A stretch of 64,000 nucleotides of DNA from Fragilaria crotonensis (taxonomy: Eukaryota > Bacillariophyta > Fragilariophyceae > Fragilariales > Fragilariaceae). The DNA lies in contig JAKSYS010000002.1 of NCBI GenBank assembly GCA_022925895.1, positions 62,001 to 126,000 on the forward strand, in the 5' to 3' direction. Made by a program: the position numbers and the translations under genes. Positions 33,109 to 43,316 of this stretch are shown here, in pieces. How positions within the stretch are numbered: position 1 is the stretch's first letter; the number at the start of each line of letters is the position of its first letter. A model generated the notes under the pieces. That model saw only the letters and a list, made by a program, of their open reading frames with translations, did no database searches and was not told the DNA's origin.

Positions 33109-34146
33109 ATGATAGTACCATCAGCGTTCTTCTTCATTGAATCACTACTCCTCATCCTTCAATTCGATGGATCTTTACGCGCTCCGCGAGATGAAGGTTT
33201 TCCAACACAGAAATTGGGCCGTCTTGCGTCTTGTAGTGCCATTGTACTCTCCGACGATCGGCGTCGCATCCTTGCCATTGGCGGCCAAATGTTCCCTCTA
33301 CTAGCCGGCATGACATCGGCCGATGCCGAATTCGAAGGTCTGCTGCTAGGATTGGAGTTTCTGTGTGACACTAGGCATCCTTATAATTCCAATGACAGCA
33401 TCGCGTCGCCGCCATTGCTGGTCGAGGGTGACTGCAAGGCAGTGATTGATATTATGAATAGTAATGCACTTGGACGGAAAGTGGCTTCAAAATACGACGC
33501 TGCCATGAGCTACATCGCCGAGCTCAACCCCGATGATATCAGATTTCTTCATATACCGAGAGATTTGAATCATCACTGCGATTATATTTGTAAAGAAGTC
33601 ATACAAATTGCTATCGACCAGAATTTGAAGGAATTGAACGTCTCGCTAGAATCACGGACAATCACAGTAACGGATGCTCTTCAGCAATACTTTGATGACA
33701 GAAGTATTATTCCCTTCTCGGATAGACTTTCCGTCTACAACATCCTGTGGAATCATGCAAAGCAATCTGGAGATGGCGCGGGCATTCATCAGCTAGGAAA
33801 GCTTATTGAGCGAGACGCGAAATTGTGGTCAACAGACTCGGAACATACACCGTGCAAACTCTCGTTGTCGCACTTGGCGATTCGAATGCAGCTTGAAGGA
33901 TACGACCTTCTTGGTAAGAACAAGGAGGCAAGTAGGCTACGGCAAAGGCATCGGTTTGTCTTAGAGAAATACGCGGAGAACTCAGCGGTAGTAGCGGGAG
34001 CACTTGATACGAGGATCCGACCAAACAAAATTCCTGCCGAGTGTGCAATCTTTCCCTTGCAATCTTGGACGCGACATGCTCGCGAGGTGTTTTTGAATGG
34101 CGAATCTATGAGACTGGCGAAGCGCAAAGTATGGACGACTCTGTGA
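33109..34146 (+). CDS. RNase H-fold (RVT_3-like) protein, 345 aa
   Basis: The first 160 residues fit the RNase H fold of the RVT_3 type: LQFDGSLRAP (first Asp), SADAEFEGLLLGLEFL (Glu), LLVEGDCKAVIDIMNS (second Asp) and a NHHCDYICKE helix near the last acidic position. The catalytic acids therefore look present, and an RNA:DNA-hybrid nuclease is possible. The C-terminal 180 residues are helical with no recognised domain. It is not next to a transposon coding region and is unbroken, so I treat it as a host gene. Its stop is one base away from the stop of the convergent methyltransferase gene. Confidence 0.75.
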   Translation: MIVPSAFFFIESLLLILQFDGSLRAPRDEGFPTQKLGRLASCSAIVLSDDRRRILAIGGQMFPLLAGMTSADAEFEGLLLGLEFLCDTRHPYNSNDSIASPPLLVEGDCKAVIDIMNSNALGRKVASKYDAAMSYIAELNPDDIRFLHIPRDLNHHCDYICKEVIQIAIDQNLKELNVSLESRTITVTDALQQYFDDRSIIPFSDRLSVYNILWNHAKQSGDGAGIHQLGKLIERDAKLWSTDSEHTPCKLSLSHLAIRMQLEGYDLLGKNKEASRLRQRHRFVLEKYAENSAVVAGALDTRIRPNKIPAECAIFPLQSWTRHAREVFLNGESMRLAKRKVWTTL

Positions 34147-34147
34147 G

Positions 34148-35620
34148 CTACTTTTTCTTTCCCTTCCTCTTCTTGTTGTTCCCACCCTTTCTTTTTGTAG
34201 TTGTCTTGGACCCTGACCCACGGACAGCCGAGCTCTCGTGATCATGCATCACAAGACTGGCAAGAGAATCTTCCAACTCGCTTATCGTTTCCAATAGAGT
34301 GTGCGAGCTAGCTTCCTCTGTCGCGCGATGAAGCATAGCTTTCAATTTCGCCATGAGCTCCAATCGCGGAGGGAATACCAAATGTGCTGCCGTGGCAAAC
34401 ACGACAACATTAACATCTCCCTTATCTTCGTCTTCGTCATCCTGACGCGATGTAAAGACAGTTTCAAATACCTCTTTCACTCGCCCTATTACCAAGTCAA
34501 ACATTGCCGGATCTCGAGCGGACACGTTAATTGCTATCAAGCCCGTTGGTTTAAGAAGCGACTTGAGCGTTGTAAGGTATGCATGGCCCACGAAGGCTTG
34601 GGGAGGACAGGACATGCCCACAGTGTTGTCTTTCGAATCCACGTCGACGGCAATGAAATTCAATGACTCCTTGGCTGCAACATGAAGACCTTCCGACTCG
34701 TCGTCTGCGGCAAGTGTAAGCCCGTCCCCAATATGTACCGTCAGCTTTGATGAATCACTTCTATCAAAACCAAAGTATCGCTCTGCAACGGTGACAACGG
34801 ACTCGTCCAATTCGACAACGGACAAAACGTTGTTTGTCAAGACACGATGCAAGAAATTCACTAAGCCTCCCCCTTCCAATCCAATAACAACACCGGACGA
34901 CGTTAAGTCCTCGTTCAGAGACATCGCGATGATCCCCGCGGACATTTGTTTATGATAATCGAAGGCAAGATAGTGCTTGTCGACATCGTCGCTATCATCC
35001 AGCATTCCCACTTCGGATTGAATGACAAATGGATTGTCCATGAAATATAGACGACGCACCATGCGGCTGTCAGCCTTTACCTGTTCCACTAGATATCTTC
35101 CAGACATAGTCGTTGCGCCCTCAGCCATGACGTTTCGAGACCCAATCCCGTCGAGGGCCATGAAGGGAATCGTCAAATTCTTGTTATTCCGCTTGTAGAC
35201 AGCAGGTGGCAAAAACAACCCTTGTTGAGACAATACTTGCACAACAAACGTCAACTCTTCTTGCACTGCCTGTTGGCTCTCGAATCTGTGTCGCCTTCCA
35301 AATGCCACAGCTATGAGCCGGGCGCAACCAGCCGATTCTGCAACCGACAGGAGCCCACGCTGACTCGCAAAGATGAACTCCGATTCACGCCCTGCCGGGA
35401 TCAATACGACAGCGGTAACGTGTTGCAGAGCATCGGCACAGCGGTCGACGACGGTCAACCGATAGCGGTAGTCATCCTCGCCACCAGAACCATTACGCCC
35501 CTCTTGGTAGAGCAAGACATGGTCCAATCGTGAGGGACTCCAGGTCTGAAAGACCTTGGGATTGATTGCTGGTATTGCTACCAGCGCACCTTCAGTCACG
35601 CCATCTTCGATCGTTAACAT
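34148..35620 (-). CDS. METTL13-type (eEF1A methyltransferase) protein, C-terminal domain
   Basis: The 490-aa frame carries the SAM-dependent fold of METTL13's second domain: GVVIGLEGGGLVNFL (motif I), LSVVELDESVVTVAERYFGF (motif post I), and the family signature VDVDSKDNTVGMSCPPQAFV. RHRFESQQAVQEEL and QSEVGML come from the linker before it. In animals this domain methylates the N-terminus of eEF1A. The first METTL13 domain (lysine methylation) is absent and not seen upstream. A Lys-rich tail (KRKGGNNKKRKGKKK) may be a nuclear signal. Copia element B begins 107 bp upstream of the ATG. Confidence 0.82.
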   Translation of the reverse strand: MLTIEDGVTEGALVAIPAINPKVFQTWSPSRLDHVLLYQEGRNGSGGEDDYRYRLTVVDRCADALQHVTAVVLIPAGRESEFIFASQRGLLSVAESAGCARLIAVAFGRRHRFESQQAVQEELTFVVQVLSQQGLFLPPAVYKRNNKNLTIPFMALDGIGSRNVMAEGATTMSGRYLVEQVKADSRMVRRLYFMDNPFVIQSEVGMLDDSDDVDKHYLAFDYHKQMSAGIIAMSLNEDLTSSGVVIGLEGGGLVNFLHRVLTNNVLSVVELDESVVTVAERYFGFDRSDSSKLTVHIGDGLTLAADDESEGLHVAAKESLNFIAVDVDSKDNTVGMSCPPQAFVGHAYLTTLKSLLKPTGLIAINVSARDPAMFDLVIGRVKEVFETVFTSRQDDEDEDKGDVNVVVFATAAHLVFPPRLELMAKLKAMLHRATEEASSHTLLETISELEDSLASLVMHDHESSAVRGSGSKTTTKRKGGNNKKRKGKKK

Positions 35621-35726
35621 CGTCGTTTGAGGACTGGGACTTGGTCCTCAGGATGAGGTTAGTGTCACTTGAGGTGAAGTATCGATTAAGCCGATGTCTG
35701 GTTGTCGGTACCAGTAGCCGGTGGCG

Positions 35727-36113
35727 AGTTGCGGCAGACGGTCTACTGGAACCGGCTACTGTACTGTTGGACTGTCACTGTCCTACAGCCTAGTCGTTCC
35801 ACGACTACTGTCCTGCTCCAACGACTACTGTCCTGCTCCTTCACACTATCTACTCTGCTGCAACGGCCATTGCACAGAAAGTGTCGTCTCTAACGCCGAT
35901 TGAGGTTAAGCAATCAAGGTGCTCCGCATCGCTTGAATTGCTACTCCGCGACCGTCTCTAAACGGACAGCGACCCCTGTCTGGAATCATTGCATGAGATC
36001 GATCTACTACTTTAGATTATAAGTTTAGGATTTACTATTTGTGAAGACTGAACCGAACAAACCCTCACCTAACAAAGTAGACTCGCAGCTTCCGGCTCAC
36101 GAGTCTCCCAACT
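35727..36113 (+). repeat. 5' LTR of copia element B
   Basis: Starts AGTTGCGG and ends CCCAACT, a 5-bp perfect inverted terminus AGTTG/CAACT rather than TG...CA. Boundaries are fixed by the TGGCG target duplication and by the primer site that follows. Contains an internal near-tandem CGACTACTGTCCTGCTCC word. Confidence 0.93.
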
Positions 36114-36129
36114 GGTTATTTTGCCCAAT
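36114..36129 (+). promoter_or_regulatory. Primer binding site of copia element B
   Basis: GGTTATTTTGCCCAAT directly after the LTR, the same 16 bases as in element A. Confidence 0.75.
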
Positions 36130-36437
36130 TTAGACTAACCATCACACGCTTCCTCGCGGCAACTCCTTCCGGGACCTGCCAAGACGAAGAGCTCCGCTCC
36201 AGTGAGTTAGATCTACAAGGACTGCAACTATACTAGTTTCCAGCTAGTACTAGTCGCCTTCAGTTAAGCTTTCCAAGCAAGAACTAAGGTGCTTAAAGTC
36301 TAGCTTCCAGCTAGCTATCCACAGTTAAGCTGTCGGATCCACCAAGTCCTTTATCAAGTGCACCTGACAGCTCTTTCGAAGATCTCGCCGAGGACCTTGC
36401 ACTTGTCACCGCTATCATCGAAACGTTACCTCCGAGT

Positions 36438-36797
36438 ATGTCTTCATCTGAAGCCGGTGCCGCTGACGTGGCTGTCAAGCCAGTCAACCCAATCATGGGA
36501 GATGTCATTCTACTTTCTAAAGACTCCTGGTCCGCCTGGACAGGAGGGAAACCCAAAGCCGATTGGACCGGTCTCGATCCAAGCGCGCCAACCGAATCCA
36601 CGTCACCAAACCAGCTCCGTCCGGTCTTTGTCTCCGCGGCACAGAAAGGTTACAATCATCGCCGCACTGGGATGACAACTCTCTTCAAGCCCGCCGACGA
36701 CTTAATCTCCTTCCAAAACTCCGTCTGGAATCATTTGGTCGATACCGGAATGGACAGTATCGCGTACATCCCCGATCCGACCGATACTGAAAGATGA
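36438..36797 (+). CDS. Copia element B: small upstream ORF, 119 aa
   Basis: Homologue of the element A small ORF: DSWSAWTGGKPKADWTGLD, TSPNQLRPVFVSA, QKGYNHRRTGMTTLF and VWNHLVDTGMDSIAY. Its stop overlaps the gag start in the string ATGA (gag ATG at 36794), a classic stop-start coupling layout. Function unknown. An ORF opening near 36300 precedes it but has no protein-like composition. Confidence 0.78.
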   Translation: MSSSEAGAADVAVKPVNPIMGDVILLSKDSWSAWTGGKPKADWTGLDPSAPTESTSPNQLRPVFVSAAQKGYNHRRTGMTTLFKPADDLISFQNSVWNHLVDTGMDSIAYIPDPTDTER

Positions 36798-38711
36798 CGA
36801 ACGTCGTTAAGTCACATGCCCGTTACACGGTCCAGTCCGCTCAGCAGTTGATTGAAAAACAGCTCGAGCTCTATGACAAGTACGACAAGACGAATGACAA
36901 AGCAGCACGCACGTACCTACTTGCGTCGCTCACACCGTTGCTCAGTAACAAGGTCACGGAGAAGCTTGACGAATCAGATCCGTTTCCGATTGTCTGGCTT
37001 CAATTCTTGAAGGCCATTCAATCGACCTCTATCGAGAGATTCGAAGACCTCAAGTCGTCGATCAAGCTACGCCTTCCAAGTCAGTACCCGGGAAAACTTG
37101 GAACAGCTCGCCGCCCAGTTCAGAAAGGATGCTCTCGAACTCACCACCGCCGGCCAATACGATCACAACTTGACGTTGTCGATGATGAAGATTTTCCTCC
37201 TCGCTGGAGGATCGGGCAACGAAGACTTCCGCTTTCCACTCCGTGCGACCAAGCAGAAGCTCGAACAAGCTCTCCTTGACATCGGTTTTAAGGAGAAGAC
37301 CGCTGCGAATGATCACATGAGTTCACTCAGACTCACGTACAAGGATATTTGCACTCAGGCCGAGGATACGTACCGTACCCTTTTCGATCGCAAAGAATGG
37401 CCACCGGCCAGGCACGCTCGTGATTCCAAGGCTCCGCCACCTGCGTTTGGAAATCTTGCCGTCGAGGTGAATGCTCCCATCACCCGAGCGGAAGTTCTCA
37501 CTTTGATGCAGAACAAACCCCGCGTCGGCGGCAGCCCAACTAAGAAACCTGGCAACTGCAACAAATGCGGGAAGCCAGGACACTGGGCAAACGAGTGCCC
37601 TGACAAGCAGCAAAGCTCCAATCCTCGTTCCCAACGCAATCAGAGCAATCGTCAGGCACATGTCAGTGCATCTCGCAAGCCTGGTTGGCGTTCCACGCCA
37701 CCAGCTGCCGGTGCTCCAACTACAAAGAAGACGGACACCCACACGTTCAACTGGTGTGCTTCTTGCAAAAGGTGGACGACCACTCATTCGACAGAAACAC
37801 ACACTGGCGTCTCTCGAAACACCGTTTCCAATGGCACTCCTGCCGCAAGCTCCACCGCCATGCTCTCTCTTGTCCAAGACCCATCGGTGTGGATCACAGA
37901 AACTCAGAGAATGCCAGACATCAGTGATTTGTTGTATGCCTTCTCCATCCTTCCGTTCTTCTTCAAAGTTGTCTTCCTTCTCGCCATGCTCCCTTTGGTT
38001 GGTCCGATTGTCTGGTTCGTTGACACCTTCGTCGTACCCATTCTCCTTCCGATCTGGCGATTCGACTATGCGATCGTGCTCCGCACTCTTTCGACAAGCA
38101 TCCTTCCATTCGTCGATCGCTTCCCGTCGTTTGTCGCCGCCAACTACACCGCCTTCCTTGCTCCGCTCTTCTGGGTTGCAGTAACGAGTTACAGTTGGTG
38201 TCAACTTCGCGCTGTCTCACAGCCCAATCTCGAAGGCCCTGCGGTACACGCGATGTCTCGCACCGAGTATCGTCGTCATCGACACGAGTTGCTCCGCAAC
38301 CGTCGTCGTCCTCGTGTCGTTCATCAGAGCATTAAGACGGAGGGTCTTCATCGGAAGTACCCTCTCAATCTTCGCTCGATGGGTCACTACGTCCGTAAAC
38401 ACCAAGCGCCAACGGTCGAGGAACAACGACTTCGCGACGAAATTCGCAAAATTCAAATTCGAGTACACGCCTTGGAACGTGAAGTCAGTTTGCTCAGCAA
38501 ACTCAACTACTACGATCCTACGCTTGAGTCACCTTGGCAACGTCAACAACAAGTTCCCGATGTACGTCGTGAGGAAACCCGGTCAGACATGGTCAATCCG
38601 GTAATCGTGTTCGTCCGAACTTACATCCCAACTCTCCGACCGTTAATCGGGCAGCCGGCCGTCCATTTTATGGACAGCAACCCGACGTTCACCGGCACCT
38701 GTTGTACCTGA
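36794..38711 (+). CDS. Copia element B: Gag with CCHC knuckle, CCHH motif and hydrophobic segments (frameshifted)
   Basis: Opens MTNVVKSHARYTVQSAQQ; capsid-like region with LYDKYDKTNDKA and WLQFLKAIQSTSIERFEDL. Near 37087-37092 (cccggg) the frame slips by two missing bases relative to element A and continues as LEQLAAQFRKDA, FLLAGGSGNEDFRFPLRATK and the knuckle CNKCGKPGHWANECP. After a linker comes FNWCASCKRWTTTHSTETH (CX2C-X6-H-X4-H), then about 100 residues with three or four membrane-like segments (FFFKVVFLLAMLPLVGPIVW, VVPILLPIW, AFLAPLFWVAVTSYSW; about 37930-38210) and a basic region. The frame ends at 38711, short of the protease, where a further shift is needed. Confidence 0.85.
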
Positions 38712-40932
38712 TCGCCCAGCCTCCCGTCAGCCTCATACTGTCGATGCCAACGATGCCTATTACCGTCCTACTGACCCCGAATACGACCGTAACTCGGTGG
38801 ATGCACACATGGCTCGTATTGGTGCTCCAACTCTTCTCGAACGTGTCGCCTTATTGGCACCAAGTCGATTCAGAGCTGCGATGTCACCAGAGTCGACGTT
38901 CTCTGTGATTTGGGATTCTGGTGCTAGCGTCACCATCTCCCCTGAGAAGCTTGATTTTGTCGGTCCTTTGTCCCGTCCCAGTACCATCACTCAATTGAAT
39001 GGCATCGCAAAAGGCTTGCGAATCGAAGGAGAAGGAAAAGTTCACTGGTCGTTCCACGACTCCACCGGCAAACTTCGAACGCTCGAGCTCCCAGCTTACT
39101 ACGTCCCAAAGATCAGAGTACGTCTCTTGTCCACTACCAGTCTTCTTCAGACGTATTCCGATGAAACGATCAAGGTCGAAGCGCACCGATTGACGATGAG
39201 CGGAGTCCCCGACGATCCGAATCGATCACCAATTGTTGCACATGTCAATCCTGACAACAACCTGCCAACCTCGCAAGCTTATCGCCAGCCAGCCATTCTT
39301 CCTGCCGCAGAATGCCTCAACGCAACCATCTCCGCGGTCAACGAAGCGAATCTCAACCTCTCCGAACCTGAGAAAGAGCTCCTTCGTTGGCACTATCGAC
39401 TCGGTCACATCAGCTTTCGGAAGATTCAGTTTTTGATGCGCTCAGGTGTCTTAACCAAAAGCAACAACAAGCGAAAACTTCATCAAGCGGCATGTTCCTT
39501 GACGGAGTTACCAAAGTGTGCTGCCTGCCAGTATGGCAAACAGCATCGTCGACCAGCGCCTGGACGAGTCAGTACGGCAGTACGTGATCGCGAAGGTGTT
39601 CTGAAAGATGGACACTTGGTCCCAGGACAACAAGTTTCGGTCGATCATTTTGTGAGCAGCACCAAGGGCAGACTCTTCACATCCGCAGGAAGGAGTCTCA
39701 ACAGTGAGCTGTATTCTGGCGGATGTCTTTTCAATGATCACGCCTCTGGCTTCGTTCACATCGAGTTCCAAACTCATTTGAACACGCACGAAACTCTGAT
39801 GGCAAAGGAAAACTTTGAACTCATGTGCCGAGACCATGGTGTGATCCCGCAATCGTATCTATCAGACAATGCAAAGTGTTTCACTACGAAGGCTTTTACT
39901 GAAAGGTTAAGTCTATTTGAGCAGATTGTGCGATTTGCTGGTGTCGGTGCTCATCACCACAACGGCAACGCCGAACGCAGCATCCAAACCATCATGTCCA
40001 TTGCTCGGACGATGATGTTACACTCGGCCATTCATTGGCCCGACGTCGCCGACGCTTCACTTTGGCCAATGGCTGTGCAGCATGCTGTTTTCCTTCACAA
40101 TCACATGCCGAATCAAGTCTCTGGCCTTTCCCCTGTCGACGTGTTCACAAAATCCAGATGGCAACAACATAAGTTTCATGATCTTCATGTTTGGGGCTGT
40201 CCGGTTTATGTCTTGGACAAGTCGATTGCTGATGGAAAGAAGCTTCCACGTTGGAAACCTCGCAGCACTCGTTGCGTGAACATGGGATTGTCAAGCAAAC
40301 ACGCAAGCACCGTTCCGATCGTTCTCAATCCATCGACGGGCTACATCACTCCGCAATTCCATATTGTTTTTGATGATTGGTTCTCGACCATCACTTCATC
40401 GCTTGAAAGTCTTCCTGACTTCAATTCCCGCGCATGGGCACAACTCTTCGGCGAATCCTACTTCCAGTACCCATTCGACGACGAGGACGAAACAGAAATG
40501 TCGATCAATGATGATCCAACATCCGACGCCATCGTTGCCAACACACTTCGCAACATGGACTCTGTCGCGACTGCAATGGACACATCATCTCCACCGACTC
40601 CATTTCCTGTTTCGCCGCCACCGACAACTCAGTTTCCAACTACGCCAACTCTCCTTGACAGCTCTACGCCTCCGCGCCCGATCTCGTCAACGAGGGAGAC
40701 AGTACATCAACAGCACGACGTCGTCGACAATTCCATTGTTGTCCGACTTCGACGCCTGTTGCAACGGTTGACTCGATTGTTCGCGCCCCACCATTCCCAT
40801 TACTCCCCAACACCTCCCGTTCTCCGACCTCGAAACTCCTCGCGCACCGACTCCTTTGCCTACGCCTCCGCGTCCACCATCTCCGTCTCCGACCCGGATG
40901 TCTCCAATGAGGGAGACAACATCGACGAATGA
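38712..40932 (+). CDS. Copia element B: protease and integrase
   Basis: An unbroken frame from about 38700 to 40932. The aspartic protease motif WDSGASVTISP is followed by a GAG-pre-integrase domain (LLRWHYRLGHISFRKIQFL ... CAACQYGKQHRRPAPG, an HHCC zinc site) and the integrase core with its DDE acids in VSVDHF, YLSDNAKCF and NGNAERSIQT. The C-terminal part has HVWGCPVYVLDK and ITPQFHIVFDDWF, then a Pro/Ser/Thr-rich linker. A shift near 40800-40860 passes to the reverse transcriptase frame. Function: polyprotein cleavage and insertion of the cDNA into host DNA. Confidence 0.9.
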
Positions 40933-42741
40933 TACGTCGTCAGCAAAGGAACCACCATCCGCGCCCGTTCGCTCATCTGCTCCAAGCCCAGCACCAGTCG
41001 TTCGTCATTCGCCTCGCCGTTCCACTCGCCAACGCAATGCACCTTCTCGACTCGGCTACGATGGAAATCAAGGCGCCGGATACTTTGTCGAACCCAGCGC
41101 TTGGATCTTTCAAGAATGTGGTTTTCTTGGTCCTCCGCTCGCTCTCAAAGCCTCTCTCTCCGATCCCGACACTCTGACGTACGATGAAGCGATGTCAGAT
41201 GAACCGAATCTCTCGAAGTGGATGGCAGCCGCTGCGAAAGAGATTGCCAGTTTGGAGAAGAACAAGACGTGGATTGAAACGGAAATATCGAACGCCAAGT
41301 CTCGAATTTTACCGGGCACTTGGGTTTTCAAACGCAAACGGACACCTGACGGTGTGATAAGCAAGTACAAGGCACGGTACTGCGTACGAGGTGACTTGGA
41401 AGAAGGTGAACCTGAAACCTTCGCACCCGTGGTCGCGTGGAGCTCCGTTCGCCTATTTACAATCCTTGCTCTGACGCTCAATTGGGACACAAGTTCTATT
41501 GACTTTAGCAACGCATTTGTCCAGGCTAAGTTGGAAACGCCTGTTTGGATTCATCTACCTCGCGGATTCCAATCTCCACGTGGAAAGTCTACGTGCCTAC
41601 AACTTGTCAAAGTTTGTATGGTTTATCTGTCGCTCCGCGACTTTGGTTTGAACATGTTCTCGAGGCGTTCACCGATCAAGGCTTCAAACAGAGCACCTTG
41701 GATCCATGCTTCTTGTTCAAGGACACCATCATGGTCGTCCTCTATGTCGATGACGTCGGAATTGCGTACGCGAACGAGTCCGATTTGAATAAACTGCTCG
41801 ACGGTCTCGAACGACGTGGACTACAGTTCACAAAGGAGGGCACGTTCACGGATTTCCTTGGCATTAAATTTGTTAAGGATGCTACGAATAACACCGTCAC
41901 GCTCACCCAGAAAGGACTGATCCAGCGAATCATCGACGCCACGGGAATGGCTGACTGCAACCCAAATTGGACGCCAGCTATTCAACTTCCACTCGGCATC
42001 GATCCTGACGGTGAACCGTACAATGAATCCTGGAGCTATCCTTCCATCGTTGGAATGCTCCTCTATCTCTCTACGAATACTCGACCTGACATCGCCTTCG
42101 CCGTCAGTCAAGTTGCACGCTTCAACCACAGCCCAAAGAAGAGTCACGCCACTGCCATCAAGACCATCATCCGATACTTGCATCGCACTGCTGACAAAGG
42201 CACTATCGTTCGTCCCACTGGTGACCTTTCCATTGATTGCTACGTTGACGCCGATTTCGCCGGCTTGCATGGTCGCGACCCCGACTATGAGCCCTCAAGC
42301 GCCAAGTCCAGAACTGGATACATCATTACGCTTGGCGGATGTCCAATTCTTTGGAAATCGAAGCTTCAAACCGAAATCTCTTTGTCGACTCTCGAATCGG
42401 AATACTCAGCTCTCAGCGCCAGCATGAGAACGCTCCTTCCACTCCGATCGCTCCTCAGTGAAGTGATCGCTGCGCTCCGACTTCCACCACAGTTCAAGTC
42501 GACGATTCGATGTCGTGTCTTTGAAGACAACAACGGCGCTCTTCTTCTTGCAACCAAGCAACGAATCACCAACAGAACGAAGTACTTCCTTGTCAAATGG
42601 CACTTCTTCTGGAGTCATGTCACCAACGGAGACGTCAGTATTCTGAAGGTCGACACGAAAGAACAGTGGGCTGATTATCTCACTAAAGGTCTCAACCGTG
42701 AGACTTTCGAGCACATACGCAAGCTCGTGCAAGGATGGTAA
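40856..42741 (+). CDS. Copia element B: reverse transcriptase and RNase H (one frameshift)
   Basis: The first frame shows ILPGTWVFKRKRTPDGVISK, ARYCVRGDLEEGEPETFAP and DFSNAFVQA; a one-base loss in AAA at 41609-41611 then shifts to the second frame with YGLSVAPRLW, VVLYVDDVGIAY (intact YVDD), VDADFAGLHGRDPD, LESEYSALSA and EDNNGALLL (RNase H acids), ending QWADYLTKGLNRE...KLVQGW. Apart from the shift every catalytic residue I can check is present, so this copy could be active if the gap is a sequencing error. Confidence 0.9.
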
Positions 42742-42911
42742 CCTTGCCTTGAACAGCTCCGCTGTTCAAATCTGTGAATGACAACATCACCTCTCTCTCA
42801 AACGGCTAACTAGATTGAAATGCCGATGTGACGAGAAAATGAAAGTGATGCAATTGTGAGTCATGCGCCGCATAGTGCGTGTGACTGGTATACCGTACCT
42901 ACGTCTCAAGC

Positions 42912-42923
42912 AATGAGAGGGAG
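42912..42923 (+). promoter_or_regulatory. Polypurine tract of copia element B
   Basis: AATGAGAGGGAG directly abuts the 3' LTR; nearly all purine, as expected for the plus-strand primer. Confidence 0.65.
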
Positions 42924-43311
42924 AGTTGCGGCAGACGGTCTACTGGAACCGGCTACTGTACTGTTGGACTGTCACTGTCCTACAGCCTAGTCGTTCCACG
43001 ACTACTGTCCTGCTCCAACGACTACTGTCCTGCTCCTTCACACTATCTACTCTGCTGCAACGGCCATTGCACAGAAAGTGTCGTCTCTAACGCCGATTGA
43101 GGTTTAGCAATCAAGGTGCTCCGCATCGCTTGAATTGCTACTCCGCGACCGTCTCTAAACGGACAGCGACCCCTGTCTGGAATCATTGCATGAGATCGAT
43201 CTACTACTTTAGATTATAAGTTTAGGATTTACTATTTGTGAAGACTGAACCGAACAAACCCTCACCCTAACAAAGTAGACTCGCAGCTTCCGGCTCACGA
43301 GTCTCCCAACT
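42924..43311 (+). repeat. 3' LTR of copia element B
   Basis: 388 bp, starts AGTTG and ends CAACT. Differs from the 5' LTR by one substitution (gaggttaagc versus gaggtttagc) and one extra C (cacctaac versus caccctaac). Followed by TGGCG. Confidence 0.93.
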
Positions 43312-43316
43312 TGGCG

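Larger units (their letters stand above)
35727..43311 (+). mobile_element. Ty1/copia-type LTR retrotransposon B
   Basis: 7,585 bp with LTRs of 387 and 388 bp that differ at two positions by my reading, flanked by the target duplication TGGCG (35722-35726 and 43312-43316). Order: 5' LTR, primer site, small ORF, gag with CCHC knuckle, CCHH motif, hydrophobic segments, protease, integrase, reverse transcriptase, RNase H, polypurine tract, 3' LTR. Proteins are close relatives of element A, but the LTRs are unrelated in sequence. The two-difference LTR pair implies a recent insertion. Confidence 0.94.

Noticed and set aside
34148-35620. Spermidine synthase annotation
   Set aside because: The fold is similar, but VDVDSKDNTVGMSCPPQAFV and the RHRFESQ linker point to METTL13.
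37323-38204. 293-aa minus-strand ORF
   Set aside because: Antisense shadow of copia element B gag and hydrophobic region.
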